A program made the translations under genes and the position numbers. The notes beneath the pieces are model-generated. The model was not told the origin of the DNA, searched no databases, and saw nothing but the letters and a program-made list of their open reading frames with translations. Below are positions 54,502-64,000 of a DNA stretch of 64,000 nt, in pieces (position 1 is the stretch's first letter; each line of letters opens with the position of its first letter). The stretch is from Leptidea sinapis. Lineage: Eukaryota > Arthropoda > Insecta > Lepidoptera > Pieridae. The stretch covers positions 9,238,001 to 9,302,000 of the forward strand of contig NC_066304.1 of NCBI RefSeq assembly GCF_905404315.1. Reading direction: 5' to 3'.

Positions 54502-54980
54502 ATATCGTTATCATACTTTTGAGCGGCGGCTATCTTGGATTTGAAAACTGACCACAAAATATTTCTCTGCACCCTCGAGAACCTCGGGTACGATAGCCAT
54601 ATTGCTGAAATCATAATTTTGTGCGGCGGCAATCTAGGATTTGAATACTGATCACAAAATCGTTCTCAGCACCCTCGAGAACCTCTGATACGATACCCAT
54701 AATCTAGTCATCATACTTTTGAGCGGCGGCCATCTCGTATTTAAAAATGATCCCAAAATTGTTTTCATCACCCTCGAGAACCTCGGACACGATATCCATA
54801 TTGCTGAAATCATAATTTTGTGCGGCGGCCATCTTGGATTTGAAAAATGGTCACAAAATTGTTCTCAGCACCCTCTAGAACCTCTGATACGATACCCATA
54901 ATGTAGTTATCATACTTTTGAGCGGCGGCCATCTTGGATTTAAAAACTGACCAGAAAATCTTTCTCTGCACCCTCGAGAA

Positions 54981-57547
54981 CCTCGGGTACGATATCCATA
55001 TTGCTGAAATCATAATTTTGTGCGGCGGCCATCTTGGATTTGAAAAATGATCACAAAATTGTTCTCAGCACCCTCGAGAACCTGGGTTACGATACCCATA
55101 ATGTAGTTATCATACTTTTGAGTGGCGGCCATCTTGGATTTGAAAACTGACCACCAAATCTTTCTCTGCACCCTCGAGAATCTCGGGTACGATATCCATA
55201 TTGCTGAAATCATAATTTTGTGCGGCGGCCATCATGGATTTGAAAAATGATCACCAAATCGTTCTCTGCACCCTCGAGAACCTCTGATACGATACCCATA
55301 ATATAGTTATCATACTTTTGAGCGGCGGCCATCTTGGATTTGAAAACTGACCACAAAATCTTTCTCTGCACCTTTGAGAATCTCGGGTACGATATCCATA
55401 TTGCTGAAATCATAATTTTGTGCGGTGGCCATCTTGGATTTGAAAAATGATCACAAAATCGTTCTCAGCACCCTCGAGAACCTCTGATACGATACCCATA
55501 ATGTAGTTATCATACTTTTGAGCGGCGGCCATCTGGGATTTAAAAATGATCCCAAAATTGTTTTCTGCACCCTCGAGAACCTCGGACACGATATCCACAT
55601 TGGTGAAAACATAATTTTGTGTGGCGGCCATCTTGGATTAGAAAAATGATCACAAAATCGTTCTCAGCACCCTCGAGAACCTCTGATACGATACCAATAA
55701 TGTAGTTATCATACTTTTGAGCGGCGGCCATCTTGGATTTGAAAAATGATCACAAAATCGTTCTCTGCACCCTCGAGAACCTCGGGTACGATATCCATAT
55801 TGCTGAAATCATAATTTTGTGCGGCGGCCATCTTGGATTTGAAAAATGATCACAAAATTGTTCTCAGCACCCTCGAGAACCTGGGTTACGATACCCATAA
55901 TGTAGTTATCATACTTTTGAGTGGCGGCCATCTTGGATTTGAAAACTGACCACCAAATCTTTCTCTGCACCCTCGAGAATCTCGGGTACGATATCCATAT
56001 TGCTGAAATCATAATTTTGTGCGGCGGCCATCATGGATTTGAAAAATGATCACCAAATCGTTCTCTGCACCCTCGAGAACCTCTGATACGATACCCATAA
56101 TATAGTTATCATACTTTTGAGCGGCGGCCATCTTGGATTTGAAAACTGACCACAAAATCTTTCTCTGCACCTTTGAGAATCTCGGGTACGATATCCATAT
56201 TGCTGAAATCATAATTTTGTGCGGCGGCCATCTTGGATTTGAAAAATGATCACAAAATCGTTCTCAGCACCCTCGAGAACCTCTGATACGATACCCATAA
56301 TGTAGTTATCATACTTTTGAGCGGCGGCCATCTGGGATTTAAAAATGATCCCAAAATTGTTTTCTGCACCCTCGAGAACCTCGGACACGATATCCACATT
56401 GGTGAAAACATAATTTTGTGTGGCGGCCATCTTGGATTAGAAAAATGATCACAAAATCGTTCTCAGCACCCTCGAGAACCTCGGATACGATACCCATAAT
56501 GTAGTTATCATACTTTTGAGCGGCGGCCATCTTGGATTCGAAAAATGATCACAAAATCATTATCTGCACCCTCGAGAACCTCGGGTACTATATCCATATT
56601 GCTGAAATCAAAATTTTGTGCGTTGTTCATCTTGGATTTGAAAAATGATCACAAAATTGTTCTCAGCACCCTCGAGAACCTGGGTTACGATACCCATAAT
56701 GTAGTTATCATACTTTTGAGCGGCGGCCATCTTGGATTTAAAAACTGTCCACAAAATATTTCTCTGCACCCTCGAGAACCTCGGGTACGATATCCATATT
56801 GTTGAAAACATAATTTTGTGCAACGGCCATCTTGGATTTGAAAAATGGTCACAAAATCGTTATCAGCACCCTCGAGAACCTGGGATAAGATACCCATAAT
56901 GTAGTTATTATACTTTTGAGCGGCGGCCATCTTGGATTTAAAAACTGTCCACAAAATATTTCTCTGCACCCTCGAGAACCTCGGGTACGATACCCATAAT
57001 GTAGTTATCATAATTTTGTGCGGCGGCCATCTTGGATTAGAAAAATGATCACAAAATCGTTCTCAGCACCCTCGAGAACCTGGGATAAGATACCCATAAT
57101 GTAGTTATTATACTTTTGAGCGGCGGCCATCATGGATTTGAAAACTGTCCACAAAATCTTTCTCTGCACCCTCGAGAACCTCGGGTACGATATCCATATT
57201 GCTGAATTCATAATTTTGTGCGGCGGCAATCTAGGATTTGAATAATGATCACAAAATCGTTCTCAGCACCCTCGAGAACATCTGATACGATACCCATAAT
57301 CTAGTCATCATAATTTTGAGCGGCGGCCATCTCGGATTTAAAAATGATCCCAAAATTGTTTTCTTCACCCTCGAGAACCTCGGACACGATATCCATATTG
57401 CTGAAATCATAATTTTGTGCGGCCGCCATCTTGGATTTGAAAAATTATCACAAAATTGTTCTCAGCACCCTCGAGAACCTGGGTTACGATGCCCATAATA
57501 TAGTTATCATACTTTTGAGCGGCGGCCATCTTGGATTTGAAAACTGA
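54981..57547. repeat. 799 bp HOR block, full-length copy of 48.0-50.3 kb
   Basis: Two complete 799 bp units (55,001-55,799 and 55,800-56,598) followed by the same flank as 49,372-50,320. The offset from the upstream block is 7,027 before and 7,227 after the point where the upstream block lacks two monomers. The right edge is where gaccacaaaat changes to gaccagaaaat near 57,547. Confidence 0.88.
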
Positions 57548-58980
57548 CCAGAAAATCTTTCTCTGCACCCTCGAGAACCTCGGGTACGATATCCATATTG
57601 CTGAAATCATAATTTTGTGCGGCGGCAATCTAGGATTTGAAAAATGATCACAAAATCGTTCTCAGCACCCTCGAGAACCTCTGATACGATACCCATAATG
57701 TAGTTATCATACTTTTGAGCGGCGGCCATCTTGGATTTAAAAACTGTCCAAAAATATTTCTCTGCACCCTCGAGAACCTCGGGTACGATATCCATATTGC
57801 TGAAATCATAATTTTGTGCGGCGGCCATCTTGGATTTGAAAAATGATCACAAAATCGTTCTCAGCACCCTCGAGAACCTCTGATACGATATCCATAATGT
57901 AGTTATCATACTTTTGAGCGGCGGCCATCTTGGATTTGAAAACTGATCACAAAATGTTTCTTTGCACCCTCGAGAACGTAGGATACGATACCCATAATCT
58001 AGTTATCATACTTTTGAGCGGCAGCCATCTTGGATTTGAAAACTGTCCACAAAATATTTCTCTGCACCCTCGAGAACCTCGGGTACGATATCCATATTGC
58101 TGAAATCATAATTTTGTGCGGCGGCCATCTTGGATTTGAAAAATGATCACAAAATCGTTCTCAGCACCCTCGAGAACCTCTGATACGATACCCATAATGT
58201 AGTTATCATACTTTAGAGCGGCGGCCATCTTGGATTTTAAAAATGATCACAAAATCGTTCTCTGCACCCTCGAGAACCTCGGGTACGATATCCATACTGC
58301 TGAAATCATAATTTTGTGCGGCGGCCATCTTGGATTTGAAAAATGATCACAAAATTGTTCTCAGCACCCTCGAGAACCTCTGATACGATACCCATAATCT
58401 AGTCATCATACTTTTGAGCGGCGGCCATCTCGGATTTAAAAATGATCCCAAAATTGTTTTCTTCACCCTCGAGAACCTCGGACACGATATCCATATTGCT
58501 GAAATCATAATTTTGTGCGGCCGCCATCTTGGATTTGAAAAATGATCACAAAATTGTTCTCAGCACCCTCGAGAACCTGGGTTACGATACCCATAATATA
58601 GTTATCATACTTTTGAGCGGCGGTCATCTTGGATTTGAAAACTGACCAGAAAATCTTTCTCTGCACCCTCGAGAACCTCGGGTACGATATCCATATTGCT
58701 GAAATCATAATTTTGTGCGGCGGCAATCTAGGATTTGAATACTGATCACAAAATCGTTCTCAGCACCCTCGAGAACCTCTGATACGATACCCATAATCTA
58801 GTCATCATACTTTTGAGCGGCGGCCATCTCGGATTTAAAAATGATCCCAAAATTGTTTTCATCACCCTCGAGAACCTCGGACACGATATCCATATTGCTG
58901 AAATCATAATTTTGTGCGGCGGCCATCTTGGATTTGAAAAATGGTCACAAAATTGTTCTCAGCACCCTCTAGAACCTCTG
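57548..58980. repeat. Mosaic array segment 57.5-59.0 kb
   Basis: About 57,840-58,730 repeats 51,110-52,000 (offset 6,728). About 58,737-58,990 repeats 54,643-54,896 (offset 4,094), with shared gaatactgat, gttttcatcac and caccctctag changes. Two NotI-bearing A monomers are at or near the edges (57,419 and 58,517). Only satellite is present. Confidence 0.78.
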
Positions 58981-61900
58981 ATACGATACCCATAATGTAG
59001 TTATCATACTTTTGAGCGGCGGCCATCTTGGATTTAAAAACTGACCAGAAAATCTTTCTCTGCACCCTCGAGAACCTCGGGTACGATATCCATATTGCTG
59101 AAATCATAATTTTGTGCGGCGGCAATCTAGGATTTGAAAAATGATCACAAAATCGTTCTCAGCCCCCTCGAGAACCTCTGATACGATACCCATAATGTAG
59201 TTATCATACTTTTGAGCGGCGGCCATCTTGGATTTAAAAACTGTCCAAAAATATTTCTCTGCATCCTCGAGAACCTCGGGTACGATATCCATATTGCTGA
59301 AATCATAATTTTGTGCAACGGCCATCTTGGATTTGAAAAATGGTCACAAAATCGTTCTCAGCACCCTCGAGAACCTCTGATACGATACCCATAATGTAGT
59401 TATCATACTTTTGAGCGGCGGCCATCTTGGATTTAAAAACTGTCCACAAAATATTTCTCTGCACCCTCGATTTAAAATTGATCCCAAAATTGTTTTCTTC
59501 ACCCTCGAGAACCTCGGACACGATATCCATATTGCTGAAATCATAATTTTGTGCGGCCGCCATCTTGGATTTGAAAAATTATCACAAAATTGTTCTCAGC
59601 ACCCTCGAGAACCTGGGTTACGATGCCCATAATATAGTTATCATACTTTTGAGCGGCGGCCATCTTGGATTTGAAAACTGACCACAAAATCTTTCTCTGC
59701 ACCTTCGAGAATCTCGGGTACGATATCCATATTGCTGAAATCATAATTTTGTGCGGCGGCCATCTTGGATTTGAAAAATAATCACCAAATCGTTCTCTGC
59801 ACCCTCGAGAACCTCGGGTACGATATCCATATTGCTAAAATCATAATTTTGTGCGGCGGCCATCTTGGATTTGAAAAATGATCACAAAATCGTTCTCAGC
59901 ACCCTCGAGAACCTCTGATACGATATCCATAATGTAGTTATCATACTTTTGAGCGGCGGCCATCTTGGATTTGAAAACTGATCACATAATGTTTCTTTGC
60001 ACCCTCGAGAACGTAGGATACGATACCCATAATCTAGTTATCATACTTTTGAACGGTGGCCATCTGGAATTTAAAAATGATCCCAAAATTGTTTTCTGCA
60101 CCCTCGAGAACCTCGGACACGAGATCCACATTGGTGAAAACATAATTTTGTGCGGCGGCCATCTTGGATTAGAAAAATGATCACAAAATCGTTCTCAGCA
60201 CCCTCGAGAACCTCTGATACGATACCCATAATGTAGTTATCATACTTTTGAGCGGCGGCCATCTTGGATTTGAAAAATGATCACAAAATCGTTCTCTGCA
60301 CCCTCGAGAACCTCGGGTACGATATCCATATTGCTGAAATCATAATTTTGTGCGGCGGCCATCTTGGATTTGAAAAATGATCACAAAATTGTTCTCAGCA
60401 CTCTCGAGAACCTGGGTTACGATACCCACAATGTAGTTATCATACTTTTGAGCGGCGGCCATCTTGGATTTGAAAACTGACCACAAAATCTTTCTCTGCA
60501 CCCTCGAGAATCTCGGGTACGATATCCATATTGCTGAAATCATAATTTTGTGCGGCGGCCATCATGGATTTGAAAAATGATCACCAAATCGTTCTCTGCA
60601 CCCTCGAGAACCTCTGATAAGATACCCATAATGTAGTTATCATACTTTTGAGCGGCGGCCATCTTGGACTTGAAAAATGATCACAAAATCGTTCTCTGCA
60701 CCCTCGAGAACCTCGGGTACGATATCCATATTGCTGAAATCAAAAATTTGTGCGTTGTTCATCTTGGATTTGAAAAATGATCACAAAATTGTTCTCAGCA
60801 CCCTCGAGAACCTGGGTTACGAAACCCATAATGTAGTTATCATACTTTTGAGCAGCGGCCATCTTGGTTTTGAAAACTGACCACAAAATCTTTCTCTGCA
60901 CCTTCGAGAATCTTGGGTACGATATCCATATTGCTGAAATCATACTTTTGAGCGGCGGCCATCTTTGATTTAAAAAATGATCACAAAATCGTTCTCAGCA
61001 CCCTCGAGAACCTCTGATACGATACCCATAATCTAGTCATCATACTTTTGAGCGGCGGCCATCTCGGATTTAAAAATGATCCCAAAATTGTTTTCTTCAC
61101 CCTCGAGAACCTCGGACACGATATCCATATTGCTGAAATCATAATTTTGTGCGGCCGCCATCTTGGATTTGAAAAATGATCACAAAATTGTTCTCAGCGC
61201 CCTCGAGAACCTGGGTTACGATACCCATAATATAGTTATCATACTTTTGAGCGGCGGCCATCTCGGATTTGAAAACTGACCAGAAAATCTTTCTCTGCAC
61301 CCTCGAGAACCTCGGGTACGATATCCATATTGCTGAAATCATAATTTTGTGCGGCGGCAATCTAGGATTTGAAAAATGATCACAAAATCGTTCTCAGCAC
61401 CCTCGAGAACCTCTGATACGATACCCATAATGTAGTTATCATGTTTTTGAGCGGCGGCCATCTTGGATTTGAAAAATGATCACAAAATCGTTCTCTGCAC
61501 CCTCGAGAACCTCGGGTACGATATCCATATTGCTAAAATCATAATTTTGTGCGGCGGCCATCTTGGATTAGAAAAATGATCACAAAATCGTTATCAGCAC
61601 CCTCGAGAACCTGGGATAAGATATCCATAATGTAGTTATCATACTTTAGAGCGGCGGCCATCTTGGATTTGAAAACTGTCCACAAAATCTTTCTCTGCAC
61701 CCTCGAGAACCTCGGGTACGATATCCATATTGCTGAAATCATAATTTTGTGCGGCGGCAATCTAGGATTTGAATAATGATCACAAAATCGTTCTCAGTAC
61801 CCTCGAGAACCTCTGATACGATACCCATAATCTAGTCATCATAATTTTGAGCGGCGGCCATCTCGGATTTAAAAATGATCCCAAAATTGTTTTCTTCACC

Positions 61901-64000
61901 CTCGAGAACCTCGGACACGATATCCATATTGCTGAAATCATAATTTTGTGCGGCGGCCATCTTGGATTTGAAAAATTATCACAAAATTGTTCTCAGCACC
62001 CTCGAGAACCTGGGTTACGATGCCCATAATATAGTTATCATACTTTTGAGCGGCGGCCATCTTGGATTTGAAAACTGACCACAAAATCTTTCTCTGCACC
62101 TTCAAGAATCTCGGGTACGATATCCATATTGCTGAAAACATAATTTTGTGCGGCGGCCATCTTGGATTTGAAAAATAATCACCAAATCGTTCTCTGCACC
62201 CTCGAGAACCTCGAGTACGATATCCATATTGCTAAAATCATAATTTTGTGCGGCGGCCATCTTGGATTTGAAAAATGATCACAAAATTGTTCTCAGCACC
62301 CTCGAGAACCTGGGATACGATACCCATAATGTAGTTATCATTCTTTTGAGCGGCGGCCATCTTGGATTCAAACACTGTCTACAAAATATTTCTCTGCACC
62401 CTCGAGAACCTCGGGTACGATATCCATAATGTAGTTATCATACTTTTGAGCGGCGGCCATCTTGGATTTGAAAAATGATCACAAAATCGTTCTCTGCACC
62501 CTCGAGAACCTCGGGTACGATATCCATATTGCTGAAATCATAATTTTGTGCGGCGGCCATCTTGGATTTGAAAAATGATCACAAAATTGTTCTCAGCACC
62601 CTCGAGAACCTGGGTTACGATACCCATAATGTAGTTATCATACTTTTGAGCGGCGGCCATCTTGGAATTGAAAACTGACCACAAAATCTTTCTCTGCACC
62701 CTCGAGAACCTGGGATACGATACCCATAATGTAGTTATCATTCTTTTGAGCGGCGGCCATCTTGGATTCAAACACTGTCCACAAAATATTTCTCTGCACC
62801 CTCGAGAACCTCGGGTACGATATCCATATTGCTGAAATCATAATTTTGTGCGGCGGCAATCTAGGATTTGAATAATGATCACAAAATCGTTCTCAGCACC
62901 CTCGAGAACCTCTGATACGATACCCATAATCTAGTCATCATACTTTTGAGCGGCGGCCATCTCGGATTTAAAAATGATCCCAAAATTGTTTTCTTCACCC
63001 TCGAGAACCTCGGACACGATATCCATATTGCTGAAATCATAATTTTGTGCGGCCGCCATCTTGGATTTGTAAAATGATCACAAAATTGTTCTCAGCGCCC
63101 TCGAGAACCTGGGTTACGATACCCATAATATAGTTATCATACTTTTGAGCGGCGGCCATCTCGGATTTGAAAACTGACCAGAAAATCTTTCTCTGCACCC
63201 TCGAGAACCTCGGGTACGATATCCATATTGCTGAAATCATAATTTTGTGCGGCGGCAATCTAGGATTTGAAAAATGATCACAAAATCGTTCTCAACACCC
63301 TCGAGAACCTCTGATACGATACCCATAATGTAGTTATCATACTTTTGAGCGGCGGCCATCTTGGATTTGAAAAATGATCACAAAATCGTTCTCTGCACCC
63401 TCGAGAACCTCGGGTCCGTATCCATATTGCTAAAATCATAATTTTGTGCGGCGGCCATCTTGGATTAGAAAAATGATCACAAAATCGTTATCAGCACCCT
63501 CGAGAACCTGGGATAAGATATCCATAATGTAGTTATCATACTTTTGAGCGGCGGCCATCTTGGATTTGAAAACTGTCCACAAAATCTTTCTCTGCACCCT
63601 CGAGAACCTCGGGTACGATATCCATATTGCTGAAATCATAATTTTGTGCGGCGGCAATCTAGGATTTGAATAATGATCACAAAATCGTTCTCAGCACCCT
63701 CGAGAACCTCTGATACGATACCCATAATCTAGTCATCATGCTTTTGAGCGGCGGCCATCTCGAATTTAAAAATGATCCCAAAATTGTTTTCTTCACCCTC
63801 GAGAACCTCGGACACGATATCCATATTGCTGAATACATATTTTTGTGCGGCGGCCATCTTGGATTTGAAAAATTATCACAAAATTGTTCTCAGCACCCTC
63901 GAGAACCTGGGTTACGATGCCCATAATATAGTTATCATACTTTTGAGCGGCGGCCATCTTGGATTTGAAAACTGACCACAAAATCTTTCTCTGCACCTTC
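58981..64000. repeat. 5 kb segmental copy of 35.0-39.9 kb
   Basis: Follows 34,938-38,580 at an offset of 24,043, then 38,686-39,860 at an offset of 24,143 and 24,144, because one monomer is missing from the upstream copy at 38,586-38,685. From 62,640 to 63,130 it agrees better with 43,590-44,080 (offset 19,051; shared ggaattgaaaactgac). This suggests the downstream copy kept an older arrangement. The final 250 bp carries gaatacatattt, otherwise seen only near 705. The repeat is cut by the window end. Confidence 0.85.
59394..59531. other. Fused 138 bp double monomer, copy 5
   Basis: Copy of 35,351-35,488 at an offset of 24,043, sharing its tttaaaattgatccc change. Confidence 0.92.

Larger units (their letters stand above)
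49372..54980. repeat. Mosaic array segment 49.4-55.0 kb
   Basis: 49,372-50,320 matches 56,599-57,547 (offset 7,227). 50,085-51,080 matches 44,690-45,690. About 51,110-52,000 matches about 57,840-58,730 (offset 6,728), and part of it matches 53,640-54,450. 51,978-52,460 matches 35,062-35,540. Two chimeric monomers (52,405-52,504 and 54,402-54,501) mark exchanges within it. A one-base-short tail (cagcccctcgag) lies near 52,972. No gene is seen. Confidence 0.8.
1..64000. repeat. Satellite DNA array, ~100 bp monomer, about 640 tandem copies
   Basis: The window begins exactly at a head (ttgctgaaat) and ends inside a monomer; the array runs past both edges. Every row shows the core ggccatcttggattt, then CACCCTCGAG about 45 bp later, with core-to-core spacing of 100 bp, or 99 bp where one A-rich base is missing. 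All monomers point the same way; no inverted copy was seen. A hand count of the common N-head monomer gives 43 percent G+C and six CpGs. Two linked junction forms alternate, giving dimers, tetramers and longer higher-order repeats. No gene, RNA gene or transposon interrupts it. Size and hierarchical structure are typical of eukaryotic centromeric, pericentromeric or subtelomeric satellites; which of these cannot be decided from sequence alone. I do not recognise it as a named satellite. Confidence 0.98.

Noticed and set aside
10..63996. Roughly 200 reading frames of 60-140 residues on both strands, with recurring words such as SKMAAAQKYD and SYPRFSRVQRK on the minus strand and GGHLGF on the plus strand
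   Set aside because: All are translations of the same monomer. 100 bp is not a multiple of three, so each frame cycles through three phases and ends at stops fixed in the repeat. The start Met comes from the ATGGCC of the core read on the minus strand. Lengths cluster at multiples of the monomer, and overlapping frames are open on both strands. No signal of coding selection, domains or unique sequence is seen.
1..64000. CRISPR array
   Set aside because: A CRISPR array has short identical repeats separated by unique spacers of constant size. Here the whole 100 bp is repetitive, no unique spacers exist, and no cas-like gene is present.
1..64000. Plasmid or phage iteron cluster, or bacterial origin
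   Set aside because: Scale (64 kb), multi-level HORs and lack of any gene are far outside such elements.
1..64000. Repeat-protein gene (for example tandem-domain protein)
   Set aside because: A protein-coding tandem repeat needs a period divisible by three. Both 100 and 99 bp periods, plus one-, two- and four-base indels, are tolerated without any frame effect.
1..64000. Telomeric repeats or rDNA spacer
   Set aside because: No TTAGGG-, TTAGG- or TTTAGGG-type runs and no recognisable rRNA gene sequence were seen. The 100 bp unit has no adjacent rDNA to support a spacer origin.
1..64000. Polyadenylation, tRNA A/B-box or other transcription signals in each monomer
   Set aside because: Short AT-rich words such as gaataatga occur, but no canonical AATAAA or paired A/B boxes stood out. 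Any single short match would be repeated hundreds of times by descent and is not independent evidence.

Overview
The whole 64 kb window is one uninterrupted tandem (satellite) array. It is built on a ~100 bp monomer repeated about 640 times in a single orientation. I find no credible protein-coding gene, rRNA, tRNA, CRISPR array, insertion sequence or transposon anywhere in it, and no unique sequence longer than a fraction of a monomer. The very many 60-140 residue reading frames on both strands are the satellite read in its different frames. An array of this size with multi-tier higher-order repeats (HORs) points to eukaryotic heterochromatin (centromeric, pericentromeric, subtelomeric or a chromosomal knob). 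Species cannot be read from the sequence. A YY1/Pho-type motif in nearly every monomer and undepleted CpG make an animal, perhaps an invertebrate, my weak guess.

Monomer anatomy: a conserved core (CGGCGGCCATCTTGGATTTG) is followed by an A-rich stretch around TGATCACAAAAT, then CACCCTCGAG, then a variable tail and head. The tail-head junction exists in two linked forms. One ends gatatccata and continues ttgctgaaat..attttgtg ('N' head). The other ends gatacccata and continues atgtagttat..cttttgag ('G' head, with an 'L' sub-form atctagtcat). Combining head, middle and tail gives recognisable classes, which I call A (N head, cctgggttac tail), B (G head, gaaaactgaccac), C (N head, ggcaatctagg), D (L head, 99 bp, gatccc), E (G head, cgttctctgc) and F (N head, gattagaaaa). 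A-B-C-D and A-B-C-E tetramers (399/400 bp) are the commonest low-level HOR.

Layout. 1-2.5 kb: diverged mixed monomers with an 897 bp repeat. 2.5-5.8 kb: 400/500 bp HORs. 5.8-12.5 kb: tetramers with a 2.8 kb repeat. 12.5-16.9 kb: the 500 bp HOR returns, partly a copy of 3.6-4.75 kb displaced by 11,995 bp. 17.0-31.46 kb: two tandem copies of a ~7.2 kb HOR. 31.5-35.06 kb: nested 2.0 kb and 1,337 bp duplications. 35.06-37.05 kb: a unit repeated 24,043 bp downstream. 37.05-43.44 kb: two near-identical 3.2 kb copies joined by a chimeric E/D monomer. 43.4-47.97 kb: mosaic of segments seen elsewhere. 47.97-50.32 and 54.98-57.55 kb: homologous blocks of a 799 bp HOR. 50.3-55.0 and 57.55-59.0 kb: mosaic. 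59.0-64.0 kb: copy of 35.0-39.9 kb.

No genes act together here. What the sequence records is array evolution: unequal exchange frozen as chimeric monomers, a 138 bp fused-monomer variant spread to five places, and a NotI/perfect-YY1 variant found only right of 17 kb. Period and offset values come from hand alignment of shared rare variants; identities are approximate.
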